Source: Wansuia hejianensis (GTDB taxonomy: Bacteria; Bacillota; Clostridia; Lachnospirales; Lachnospiraceae). Taken from it: a DNA stretch of 64,000 nt. Location of the stretch: positions 3,667,501-3,731,500 of the forward strand of contig NZ_CP060635.1 in the NCBI RefSeq assembly GCF_014337215.1, written 5' to 3'. Positions 1 to 7,624 of the stretch are shown here, piece by piece. The notes under the pieces are model-generated. The model was not told the DNA's origin. It did not search any database and worked only from the letters and a program-made list of their open reading frames with translations. The position numbers were made by a program, and so were the translations under genes. Position 1 is the first letter of the stretch. The number at the start of each line of letters is the position of its first letter.

Positions 1-531
1 CTTATCATGACGGTAATCGGCGCGTTTATTATGTATTTTGCCGGCGGAGCCCTGCTGATTGAGATGACTGGAGGGATGCTGTTCTCCACATATTATGTCA
101 GCCTTTCAATATTCCTGGGATTTGCCATGACTTTTCCCGATCAGCAGATGCTGTTTATGTTCATTATACCGATTAAGATCAAATACCTGGCACTGGTGGA
201 TGTGGTGTATCTGGTCTACAACATGATACAGGGCGGATGGGTCTCCCGTGTGATGATCATCTGTTCACTGGCCAGCACGATTCTGTTCTTCCTGGGGACG
301 AGGAATTACCAGAGGTTTAATCCCAAGGAGCGGAAGCGGAAGAAGGACTTTACGAAGGCCATGGGCTACGGCCAGGCCAGGGGCGGCGGAAGGGTTGCCA
401 AGCATAAATGTGCCATCTGCGGGCGGACGGAGCTGGACGACCCGAATCTGGAATTCCGGTTCTGCTCCAAATGTAACGGTAACTATGAATATTGCCAGAA
501 TCATTTGTTCACACATGAGCATGTCAAGTGA
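1..531 (+). CDS. Rhomboid-like membrane protein with C-terminal zinc ribbon (5' end missing)
   Basis: The reading frame is already open at base 1, so the N-terminus lies outside the window. The visible 176 residues contain several hydrophobic segments, including FIIPIKIKYLALVDV, which resembles the loop and helix found in small rhomboid-like proteins of Clostridia. A Lys/Arg-rich linker follows, then a Cys/His cluster (CAIC, CSKC, then Cys and His residues near the end) that looks like a small zinc ribbon. No GxSx catalytic serine motif is visible in the part present, so protease activity is not supported. It is followed by pyk after 67 bases. Family assignment is moderate; function is unknown. 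Confidence 0.5.
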   Translation, partial: LIMTVIGAFIMYFAGGALLIEMTGGMLFSTYYVSLSIFLGFAMTFPDQQMLFMFIIPIKIKYLALVDVVYLVYNMIQGGWVSRVMIICSLASTILFFLGTRNYQRFNPKERKRKKDFTKAMGYGQARGGGRVAKHKCAICGRTELDDPNLEFRFCSKCNGNYEYCQNHLFTHEHVK

Positions 532-598
532 GATCCCGGAAGCTGACTGATCAAGACCGGCGCCGGTCCGGTGCGGCGCAGCGGACGGAAGAGATGAA

Positions 599-2059
599 AT
601 GATGGGAGACGAGAAAAAAAGCATGAAGCGAACGAAAATTATATGTACGATGGGTCCGAACTCAGATAAACCGGGGCTGCTGGAGGGCCTCGTAGATGCA
701 GGAATGGATGTGGCGCGTTTTAATTTTTCCCATGGAGATCACGCGGAACATAAACTGAGAATGGACCGCCTGAAAGCGATCCGGGAAGAGAAGAAGATCC
801 CTGTCGCCATACTTCTGGATACCAAAGGCCCGGAGATCCGGACGGGATTGCTGGAAGCCGGACGGAAGGTCAGCCTGGAGGAAGGAGATACCCTGGTACT
901 GACCACGGAAGAAATCGTGGGGAATGCTCAGAAGGTTTCTATCAGTTACCGGGAACTGCCGTCGGATCTGAAGGAGGGGGATACAGTCCTGATTGATGAC
1001 GGCCTCATCGAGCTGAAGGTAATGGCCCTGACGGATACGGAGATCACATGCCGGATTATTAATGGCGGGGAGCTGGGAGAGCGGAAGGGGATTAATGTGC
1101 CGAACGTGGCAGTCAATCTTCCGGCCATCACAGATAAGGATAAGAGCGATATCCTGTTCGGAATTGAGCAGGACGTGGATTATATAGCGGCTTCTTTTGT
1201 GCGGAAGGCTGAGGACATCCGGGAGATTAAAAGGTTCCTGAGTGAGCACGGCGGAGACCATATTGACGTCATTGCGAAGATTGAGAACGCAGAGGGCGTT
1301 GAAAACATTGATGAAATTATTGCTGTGACAGATGGAGTGATGGTCGCCAGGGGCGACCTGGGTGTGGAGATACCCGCCTACAAGGTGCCGCATATCCAGA
1401 AGACGATCATTGAAAAATGTAATCATCATTATCTGCCGGTTATTACAGCGACGCAGATGCTGGATTCCATGATCCGGAACCCGCGGCCAACCCGGGCTGA
1501 AGTGACAGATGTGGCCAATGCGATCTATGACGGTACAGATGCCATCATGCTGTCAGGGGAGACAGCCATGGGCAAATATCCCATTGAATCGGTTGAAATG
1601 ATGGTGCATATCGCGCTGGAAACAGAGCGGTTTTTAAAATTTGAAAGCTACAGGGATGTAGAGGTTGCCAGAGATTCTGCCAGCGTATCCAGTGCAGTCG
1701 GCTTTGCGGCAGTTGATATGGTGGAACATATCAATGCCGCCTGTATTGCCACGCCAACCATGTCGGGGCAGACGGCCCGGCTGATCTCCAACCTGCGCCC
1801 CAGCGTGCCAATCTATGCGGTGACTCCCCATGAGTGGGCAAAAAGGAAGATGCAGCTCTATTGGGGCGTGAAATCTGTAACAGGCTATATGGAAGATTCT
1901 ACGGAGAATATCATATCCCACGCGCTGTACATGATCGTACGGGAAAAACTTGTTAAAAAAGGTGAAATGGTTATTTTTACAGCCGGAGATCCGGCAACCA
2001 ACGAGGTGAGCAATGAGGGCAATGCCACCAACATGCTTCACATCGCACAGGTGAAATAG
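599..2059 (+). CDS. pyk: Pyruvate kinase
   Basis: This enzyme transfers phosphate from phosphoenolpyruvate to ADP at the end of glycolysis in the cytoplasm. The N-terminus carries KRTKIICTMGP, the substrate and Mg/K-binding segment follows (DTKGPEIRTG), the catalytic Lys lies in VIAKIENAEG, and the family signature MVARGDLGVEIP and TATQMLDSM are intact. At 486 residues it is close to the usual length and lacks the extra PEP-utiliser domain found in many Bacilli enzymes. GGAAG lies seven bases before ATG 599; ATG 602 is equally possible. The next gene, lysA-like, starts 27 bases later and is probably cotranscribed. The assignment is secure. Confidence 0.96.
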   Translation: MMGDEKKSMKRTKIICTMGPNSDKPGLLEGLVDAGMDVARFNFSHGDHAEHKLRMDRLKAIREEKKIPVAILLDTKGPEIRTGLLEAGRKVSLEEGDTLVLTTEEIVGNAQKVSISYRELPSDLKEGDTVLIDDGLIELKVMALTDTEITCRIINGGELGERKGINVPNVAVNLPAITDKDKSDILFGIEQDVDYIAASFVRKAEDIREIKRFLSEHGGDHIDVIAKIENAEGVENIDEIIAVTDGVMVARGDLGVEIPAYKVPHIQKTIIEKCNHHYLPVITATQMLDSMIRNPRPTRAEVTDVANAIYDGTDAIMLSGETAMGKYPIESVEMMVHIALETERFLKFESYRDVEVARDSASVSSAVGFAAVDMVEHINAACIATPTMSGQTARLISNLRPSVPIYAVTPHEWAKRKMQLYWGVKSVTGYMEDSTENIISHALYMIVREKLVKKGEMVIFTAGDPATNEVSNEGNATNMLHIAQVK

Positions 2060-2086
2060 AAGAGAGAAGTTGAGGAGAGAGACATT

Positions 2087-3355
2087 ATGAAAAAACCATT
2101 TGTGTCAAAGGACAAATTAACGGAGATTGTGAAGGAGATTCCAACTCCCTTCCATCTTTATGACGAAAAGGGCATTCGTGAGAACGCAAAGGCAGTCAAG
2201 GAAGCTTTTTCATGGAATCCGGGGTTCCGTGAGTATTTTGCGGTAAAGGCGAATCCCAATCCTACATTGATTAAGATATTGAGGGAATACGGCTGCGGCT
2301 GTGACTGTTCTTCCATGACGGAGCTGATGCTGTCGGATGCCATGGGATTTACTGGCGATGAGATCATGTTCTCTTCCAACGTAACGCCTGCCTGTGAATA
2401 TGAAATGGCAGAAAAGATAGGAGCCATTATAAATCTGGATGATATCACCCATATTGATTTCCTGGAGAAAACTCTGGGATATATCCCAAAGAAAATCAGC
2501 TGCCGTTATAATCCCGGCGGATTGTTTAAAATCAGCAATGACATCATGGACAACCCTGGCGATGCCAAATATGGGATGACGACGGAGCAGCTGTTTGACG
2601 CGTTCCGGATTCTAAAATCTAAGGGAGCTGAGGAATTTGGAATCCATGCCTTTTTGGCCAGCAACACCGTGACCAATGAATATTATCCGATGCTGGCGGA
2701 GGTGCTCTTTGAGCTGGCTGTGAAGCTGCAGAAGGAGACAGGCTGTCACGTAAGCTTTATCAATCTTTCCGGCGGTGTTGGAATTCCCTACCGGCCAGAT
2801 CAGGAGCCTAACGATATCCGGGTGATCGGCGAGGGCGTCCGTCAGGTGTACAATAAGGTATTGACGGCAGCAGGTATGGGGGATGTGAGCATTTATACAG
2901 AGATGGGACGTTTCATGATGGGCCCCTATGGCTGCCTGGTCACCACCGCCATTCATGAGAAGCATATTTATAAGGAATACATCGGCTGTGACGCTTGCGC
3001 GGTTAACCTGATGCGCCCTGCCATGTATGGATCTTATCATCATATCACGGTGATGGGCAAAGAGGACGCGCCCTGCGACCACAAGTACGATGTGACAGGC
3101 TCGCTCTGCGAAAACAATGATAAGTTCGCTATCGACCGGATGCTTCCGAAGATTGATATGGGTGATCTCCTGGTAATCCATGATACCGGTGCGCACGGCT
3201 TTGCCATGGGCTATAACTATAACGGAAAGCTGTGGTCCGCTGAAGTGCTGCTGAAGGAAGACGGCAGCTACGAGATGATCCGCCGGCCGGAGACACCGAA
3301 GGATTACTTTGCCACACTGGATTTCACGCCGGAATACAGGAAAATGTTCGGTTAG
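2087..3355 (+). CDS. lysA: Diaminopimelate decarboxylase-like PLP enzyme (fold III)
   Basis: Family members decarboxylate meso-diaminopimelate to L-lysine in the cytoplasm. The PLP lysine sits in YFAVKANPNP near residue 55, a glycine loop appears as LSGGVGIPY, and the C-terminal active-site Cys region reads GSLCENNDKFA, with a HDTGAHGFAMGYNYNG tail typical of the group. The usual EPGR segment is EMGR here, so it belongs to a divergent branch and a related amino-acid decarboxylase activity cannot be excluded. Start ATG 2087 has GAGGAGAG upstream. It ends just before a strong hairpin and the tRNA-Leu gene. Its length (422 aa) fits the family. Confidence 0.78.
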   Translation: MKKPFVSKDKLTEIVKEIPTPFHLYDEKGIRENAKAVKEAFSWNPGFREYFAVKANPNPTLIKILREYGCGCDCSSMTELMLSDAMGFTGDEIMFSSNVTPACEYEMAEKIGAIINLDDITHIDFLEKTLGYIPKKISCRYNPGGLFKISNDIMDNPGDAKYGMTTEQLFDAFRILKSKGAEEFGIHAFLASNTVTNEYYPMLAEVLFELAVKLQKETGCHVSFINLSGGVGIPYRPDQEPNDIRVIGEGVRQVYNKVLTAAGMGDVSIYTEMGRFMMGPYGCLVTTAIHEKHIYKEYIGCDACAVNLMRPAMYGSYHHITVMGKEDAPCDHKYDVTGSLCENNDKFAIDRMLPKIDMGDLLVIHDTGAHGFAMGYNYNGKLWSAEVLLKEDGSYEMIRRPETPKDYFATLDFTPEYRKMFG

Positions 3356-3365
3356 AGGAAAATAC

Positions 3366-3394
3366 TTGATTTTAAATGGTGATTATGATAGAAT
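3366..3394 (+). promoter_or_regulatory. Sigma-A promoter for tRNA-Leu
   Basis: The -35 box TTGATT (3366-3371) and -10 box TAGAAT (3389-3394) are separated by 17 bases. Predicted transcription starts near 3401, at the foot of a strong hairpin and about 30 bases before the tRNA. Confidence 0.6.
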
Positions 3395-3398
3395 AACA

Positions 3399-3427
3399 AA
3401 GTGTTCCGGACTCAACCGGAACACTTT
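3399..3427 (+). terminator. Hairpin terminator after lysA-like gene
   Basis: Arms AAGTGTTCCGG and CCGGAACACTT (11 bp, perfect) enclose a six-base loop and are followed by TT. It lies downstream of the tRNA promoter, so it would also form in the tRNA precursor; it may act as a terminator for the upstream gene or as a 5' structure of the tRNA transcript. Confidence 0.65.
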
Positions 3428-3430
3428 TCA

Positions 3431-3514
3431 GCCGGCGTGTCGGAATTGGCAGACGAGGCAGACTCAAAATCTGTTGATGGCAACATCGTGCGGGTTCAAG
3501 TCCCGCCGCCGGCA
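3431..3514 (+). tRNA. tRNA-Leu(CAA)
   Basis: The 7-bp acceptor stem GCCGGCG pairs with CGCCGGC and is followed by discriminator A. The D arm, a long class II variable arm (TTGATGGCAACATCG region) and the T arm GCGGGTTCAAGTCCCGC are all present. The anticodon stem GCAGA/TCTGT encloses loop CTCAAAA, which gives anticodon CAA reading UUG. The CCA end is not encoded. The long variable arm and anticodon together identify leucine. Confidence 0.95.
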
Positions 3515-3526
3515 GGCACAAGGTTC

Positions 3527-3560
3527 AGCATTCTCAGGAATGCCGGGCCTTTTCTTTTTG
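3527..3560 (+). terminator. Intrinsic terminator after tRNA-Leu
   Basis: GCATTC and GAATGC pair around loop TCAG, followed by CGGGCC and a U-rich tract TTTTCTTTTT. Confidence 0.75.
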
Positions 3561-3585
3561 TATAAATTCATACCCCCCACGGGGC

Positions 3586-3623
3586 TTACGCTGTATGAAC
3601 TGCTGTGTTATGATTTTATCATA
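3586..3623 (+). promoter_or_regulatory. Promoter with palindromic operator upstream of metal ABC importer
   Basis: A weak -35 (TTACGC, 3586-3591) and a good -10 (TATGAT, 3609-3614) are 17 bases apart. The -10 is embedded in a perfect 15-base palindrome TATGATTTTATCATA (3609-3623), a plausible site for a metal- or chelate-responsive repressor. The regulator is not identified. Confidence 0.45.
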
Positions 3624-3660
3624 CCCGGGAATAAATGAATAGAAAACAGGAGAAAAATAG

Positions 3661-4848
3661 ATGAAGAACGCGGTGAAAATGGCCTCTGTTCTGACGGCGT
3701 TTGTACTGGCGGTGTCTTTGGGCGCATGCGGCGCTAAGCAGAATCAGACGGCAGATCAGTCAAAGCCAAAACATACAGGAAGCAGCGCGGCGGACAGCAG
3801 CGCAGGAAGTGCGAAAGATAAGACAGCGGGCGGCAGCGAAAGGGGTACCAGAACAGTGACTGACGCGCTGGGCCGGGAGGTGGAGATTCCGTCGGTTGTG
3901 GACGCGATTGTTCCGCTGGGAAATGCGCCGCGCATGGTGGCATATCTCGGTGTTGCAGACATGGTTGTGGGAATTGGGGAATGTGAAACAGCCGACAGTC
4001 CGATTAAAGCTTACGCCTATGTGAATGAAAAGAACTGGAGCGGGCTGCCCAACTGCGGAACGGATGCGATGGGGGAAACTGCCTATTATCCGGAAGAGAT
4101 CATTACGGCCGCCCCGGATGTGATTCTCTGTACTTATACAGAGGATGCGGCGAATGACATTCAGAAGCAGACAGGTATCCCTGTAGTGGCAGTTTCCCAG
4201 GGGACCCTCTTCGATGAGGATTATGACGAGGCGCTCCGCATATTGGGTGAGGTCTGCGGCGTGAGCGACAGGGCGGAAGAATTAATTGCCTATATCAAAC
4301 AGTGCCTGGAAGACCTTGAGACGAGAACGGAATCGATTCCTGATGAGAACAAGCCGTCTGTACTGGGAGCCGCTGCCACCTTTAAGGGCAGCCATGGAAT
4401 TGAAGGCGTATACTCTAACTATCCGGTTTTTGCTGAAATCGCGGCGAAGGATATGGCCGTGGGGATTTCGGATACGGTAGGCGGGCTTCTGGTGGATAAG
4501 GAGCAGATCCTTTCCTGGAATCCGGATATGATTTTTCTGGATTACAGTGGCGTAGAACTTGTCAGGGCAGATTATGCGGAAAATCCGGATTATTATCAGC
4601 AGTTGAAGGCTTTTACCGATGGAAATGTATATCAGTGGCCGAATTCCACCTGGCACTGGTCGAATGTGGAGATCCCTCTGGTGAGCGCGTATTATACCGC
4701 CATGCTTCTCTATCCGGATGCTTTCAGTGATGTGGATTTTGAAGAAAAAGCAAGCGAAATATTCGATATGTTTCTCGGAGAGCCGGATTATCTCAGCGTG
4801 CTGGAAGACGCCGGCGCGGGCTATGGGAAGGTCACTTTCGGGGAGTAA
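3661..4848 (+). CDS. ABC importer substrate-binding lipoprotein (iron/chelate or corrinoid type)
   Basis: This is the extracytoplasmic receptor of the FecCD-type importer encoded by the next two genes. A signal peptide ends in lipobox LGAC, so Cys21 or nearby would be lipidated. A Ser/Ala/Lys-rich linker leads to a BtuF/FepB-like domain starting with RTVTDALGREVEIP, a hallmark of cluster-A8 binding proteins for metal chelates, haem or vitamin B12. At 395 residues it is a normal length. GGAG lies just before ATG 3661. The genes for permease, ATPase and an FmdE-like protein follow with 12 bases or less between most. The ligand cannot be read from sequence; molybdenum, tungsten, iron chelate or corrinoid are candidates. 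Confidence 0.85.
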   Translation: MKNAVKMASVLTAFVLAVSLGACGAKQNQTADQSKPKHTGSSAADSSAGSAKDKTAGGSERGTRTVTDALGREVEIPSVVDAIVPLGNAPRMVAYLGVADMVVGIGECETADSPIKAYAYVNEKNWSGLPNCGTDAMGETAYYPEEIITAAPDVILCTYTEDAANDIQKQTGIPVVAVSQGTLFDEDYDEALRILGEVCGVSDRAEELIAYIKQCLEDLETRTESIPDENKPSVLGAAATFKGSHGIEGVYSNYPVFAEIAAKDMAVGISDTVGGLLVDKEQILSWNPDMIFLDYSGVELVRADYAENPDYYQQLKAFTDGNVYQWPNSTWHWSNVEIPLVSAYYTAMLLYPDAFSDVDFEEKASEIFDMFLGEPDYLSVLEDAGAGYGKVTFGE

Positions 4849-4860
4849 GCGGGGATTGGT

Positions 4861-5943
4861 GTGATGGCAGAGAATCAAATGGTTCAGATGGAAAAATATA
4901 CGCGGTTTGTGCGCCGCAAGAAGCTGGTCTTTCTGATCGCGGCGGCGGCAACTCTGGTGATTGCCCTCTTTTCCATCGGTGTAGGTTCGATACAGATTCC
5001 GGTGAAGGAGATTATCGGGACGATCTTCGGGCGGGGGGAGCTCCAGTCCCAGACAGTTATTATGGGCATACGGCTTCCCAGGGTGACGGCGGCGATCCTG
5101 GTCGGGGCGATTTTGGCTACCTCAGGGGCTGTCATGCAGTGTGTGCTCAGGAATCCTCTGGCGTCAGCGTCGACGCTGGGCGTATCACAGGGAGCGGCCT
5201 TCGGGGCCGCGCTGGGCATCATCGTGTTCGGCGGGGGCGTAGTGAATTCAGCGTCTGCCGCGTCAGCGGTTACCATTGATAACCCGTATATTGTTACACT
5301 CTGTGCTTTCGTGTTCGGGGCACTTTCCACGGTTGTGATCATCGCTATTTCACAGCTTAAGAAGGATATAGGGCCTGCTGGCCTTGTGCTGGCAGGGGTG
5401 GCTCTCAGCTCTCTGTTTTCCGGCGGGAGCACGCTTCTTCAGTATTTTGCCGATGAACAGAAGATCGGAGCTGTAGTATTCTGGACGTTTGGAAATCTGG
5501 GCGGGGCAAACTGGACGGAGCTGCTGATTCTACTGCTGGTGTTTGTCTGTTCTATGATTTATTTCATGCTGAACAGATGGAATTACAATGCCATGGAAAG
5601 CGGAGCAGATACGGCCAAGAGCCTGGGTGTAAATACGCGCGTGGTCATGGTGGTGAGCATGGCCATTTGCTCCCTGGCTGCATCGGTCGCGGTTTCGTTC
5701 GTGGGAATTATCAGCTTCGTGGGACTGGTCGCCCCACATATTATGCGCCGGTTTGTGGGGAATGATTTCCGCTATCTGGTGCCCTGTTCCGCGGTGGCGG
5801 GAGCGCTGCTGCTGATTCTTGCGGATACCTTTGGAAAATGGATCATTGCGCCTGTCATTCTGCCGATCGGCGCGATCACCTCATTCCTGGGCGCACCCAT
5901 GTTTTTGTTCCTGTTGTTTAAGGGGGTAAAGACAAATGGTTAA
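4861..5943 (+). CDS. FecCD-family ABC transporter permease
   Basis: This integral membrane protein forms the channel of a chelate importer. Multiple hydrophobic helices are visible, with family landmarks GIRLPRVTAAILVG near residue 70, GAVMQCVLRNPLASASTLGV, and VGLVAPHIMRRFVG near residue 295 that contacts the ATPase. Length (about 360 aa) is a little above BtuC/FepD because of an insertion with VNSASAASAVTIDNPY. Start is GTG 4861 or ATG 4864, both served by GGGG at 4851. It overlaps the ATPase start by eight bases, indicating translational coupling. Assignment to the family is firm; the ligand is not known. Confidence 0.9.
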   Translation: MMAENQMVQMEKYTRFVRRKKLVFLIAAAATLVIALFSIGVGSIQIPVKEIIGTIFGRGELQSQTVIMGIRLPRVTAAILVGAILATSGAVMQCVLRNPLASASTLGVSQGAAFGAALGIIVFGGGVVNSASAASAVTIDNPYIVTLCAFVFGALSTVVIIAISQLKKDIGPAGLVLAGVALSSLFSGGSTLLQYFADEQKIGAVVFWTFGNLGGANWTELLILLLVFVCSMIYFMLNRWNYNAMESGADTAKSLGVNTRVVMVVSMAICSLAASVAVSFVGIISFVGLVAPHIMRRFVGNDFRYLVPCSAVAGALLLILADTFGKWIIAPVILPIGAITSFLGAPMFLFLLFKGVKTNG

Positions 5944-6706
5944 TGTGGAAGGCATAACGTTCGCTTATAACCGGACAGGCAAAAATGTACTGGAGCAGAT
6001 CGGTTTTGATATAGAGGAAGGGCAGTGTATCGCGGTTCTGGGCAACAACGGAGCAGGGAAGAGCACACTTCTGAAGTGCATTGACAGGATCTGCCATGCC
6101 CAGGAAGGATCGGTTGCGGTGGATGGCAAGGATGTTTTTTCCATGCACAGCAGTGAAATGGCGCAGAATATCGCATACGTCCCCCAGAACACAGGCGCTA
6201 TTAATATGACGGTGTATGATGCGGTGCTTCTCGGCCGCAGGCCTTATATCAAGTGGGACGCTGCGAAGGAGGACCGGGAAATCACCAGTAATATCATATG
6301 CAAGATGAAGCTGGAGGATTATATACTGCGGAATGTGTCTGAGCTGTCAGGCGGGGAAGCGCAGAAGGTGGCGCTGGCGAGGGCATTGGCCCAGGAGCCC
6401 CGGCTGCTTCTGCTGGATGAGCCTACCAGCAACCTGGATCCGCACAATCAACATGAAGTCCTGAGGCTTGTGAGAGGGATTGCGAAGGAACGCAAGATCA
6501 GCGTGATAATTATCATACATGATCTGAACCTGGCCATCCGTTACTGTGACCGGTTCCTGTTCCTGGACGGCGCGAAGGTGTATTCCTACGGGGGGATTGA
6601 GACGATGACCCCGGAGGCGATAGAGGAAGTGTATAAAATGCATGTACATATTATTGAATATATGGATATTCCGGTGATTGTACCGTTTCCGGATGTAAAG
6701 GTCTGA
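5936..6706 (+). CDS. ABC importer ATP-binding protein (FecE/BtuD type)
   Basis: This cytoplasmic ATPase powers the FecCD-type importer. Walker A is GNNGAGKST (about residues 37-45), the Q loop lies in VPQNTG, the signature is LSGGEAQK, and Walker B is LLLLDEPTSNLDP, followed by a switch His in IIIHDLN. Length of 256 residues is typical. It starts inside the end of the permease gene and is followed after 47 bases by the FmdE-like gene, so the four genes form one operon. Confidence 0.92.
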   Translation: MVNVEGITFAYNRTGKNVLEQIGFDIEEGQCIAVLGNNGAGKSTLLKCIDRICHAQEGSVAVDGKDVFSMHSSEMAQNIAYVPQNTGAINMTVYDAVLLGRRPYIKWDAAKEDREITSNIICKMKLEDYILRNVSELSGGEAQKVALARALAQEPRLLLLDEPTSNLDPHNQHEVLRLVRGIAKERKISVIIIIHDLNLAIRYCDRFLFLDGAKVYSYGGIETMTPEAIEEVYKMHVHIIEYMDIPVIVPFPDVKV

Positions 6707-6753
6707 ACAGGATCGTGGGGGAAGCCAGGAGGCTGGCCCGGGCAGGAGAAAGG

Positions 6754-7290
6754 ATGAGTGAGATGGAACAGAATGATTGGGAAAAATGTGTGGCCTTTCA
6801 CGGCCACGAATGCGGTGGGCTGACCATTGGCTATAAAGCGGCCCTCTATGCGATTGAGCTTCTGGAATTGAAGTTTTCGGATGATGAGCAGGTGGTGTGT
6901 ATTGCTGAAAATGACGCCTGCGGCGTGGATGCCATTCAGGTGATCCTGGGCTGCAGCGTCGGTAAAGGGAATCTTTTATTCCGCATGCGGGGCAAACAGG
7001 CTTTTTCCTTCTATAACCGGAAAAGTGGGAAATCTGTCCGCCTGGTGCTGAAAAAGCGGCCGGAGGGGATGAGCAGGGAAGAGTCTTTTCACTATTACCA
7101 GTCCCTGGAACCGGCAGAAATGTTTGAGGTAAAAGAAGCGATGGCTGTGGTACCGGAACGAGCATGTATTTTCCGGTCATTGGAATGTGAGGAATGCGGT
7201 GAAGCCACCGCTGAGAATATGCTCAGGCTTGAAAATGGCAGAAAGCTGTGCCTGGATTGTTTCCACGCATACAGCCGCTTTGACGTCTGA
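6754..7290 (+). CDS. FmdE-family protein with C-terminal zinc ribbon
   Basis: The N-terminal domain contains FHGHECGGLTIGYKAA, close to the HGHxCxG metal-binding motif of FmdE, the accessory protein found with formylmethanofuran dehydrogenase, and a conserved AENDACGVDAIQ segment. The C-terminus has two CxxC pairs (CEEC and CLDC) forming a probable zinc ribbon. ATG 6754 is preceded by GGAG at five bases; an earlier GTG at 6715 has no such site. FmdE-like proteins are often found beside metal importers and molybdenum or tungsten enzymes, which suggests a role in metal or metallocofactor handling for the adjacent transporter, but the function in fermenting bacteria is unproven. Confidence 0.8.
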   Translation: MSEMEQNDWEKCVAFHGHECGGLTIGYKAALYAIELLELKFSDDEQVVCIAENDACGVDAIQVILGCSVGKGNLLFRMRGKQAFSFYNRKSGKSVRLVLKKRPEGMSREESFHYYQSLEPAEMFEVKEAMAVVPERACIFRSLECEECGEATAENMLRLENGRKLCLDCFHAYSRFDV

Positions 7291-7317
7291 AAATCAGAAA
7301 ATAGTCGAAAAACCGGG

Positions 7318-7346
7318 TTGATATTTGAACGGGTATCCTTTATACT
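7318..7346 (+). promoter_or_regulatory. Sigma-A promoter of short intergenic transcript
   Basis: TTGATA (7318-7323) and TATACT (7341-7346) are 17 bases apart. Transcription would start near 7353 and run into the hairpin at 7393. The remaining stretch between the FmdE-like gene and the MATE pseudogene holds nothing else recognisable. Confidence 0.6.
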
Positions 7347-7352
7347 GCGTAT

Positions 7353-7444
7353 TGTTTACTCGGAGGGTGAGCCATTCGTCAAGAAAATGGTGAGCTGGAT
7401 AAGGTGACAGGCTGAGATGCCTGTACCCTTATCCAGCTTTTTTG
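7353..7444 (+). ncRNA. Possible short leader RNA or small RNA
   Basis: A promoter and a strong terminator about 90 bases apart define a short transcript. Within it GGGT and GAGCC near the 5' side can pair with GGCT and ACCC in the terminator, giving an alternative fold. The pattern ACTCGG, GGGTG, GGCTGAGA and TACCC resembles the first half of a thiamin pyrophosphate element, but the second half (the CCTGAT and TAAT parts) is absent. It could be a decayed riboswitch that once controlled the MATE gene downstream, an attenuator, or a small RNA. Confidence 0.3.
7393..7444 (+). terminator. Strong intrinsic terminator
   Basis: Outer arms AGCTGGATAAGG and CCTTATCCAGCT (12 bp), inner arms ACAGGC and GCCTGT with loop TGAGAT, followed by a run of T residues. 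It ends the upstream short transcript and probably the metal-importer operon. Confidence 0.85.
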
Positions 7445-7624
7445 TTATATAAGAAAGCTCTGGGGGCTTCTTTTTGTTACGAAAGCTTTCTGGCCGGATG
7501 CGCATGACGGGCGGGGGAAAAGCTGGACTTCAGCAGCACATCAGGGCGCCGCCTATTTCGGAGTGAACAGTAATGCGGCAGGTGATTTTAAGGGGAAATT
7601 TTAAAATGGCGGAAAGGAGAAAAA

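Noticed and set aside
7353..7444. Functional thiamin pyrophosphate riboswitch
   Set aside because: The 5' half resembles the element but the conserved CCTGAT and TAAT parts and the closing stem are absent.
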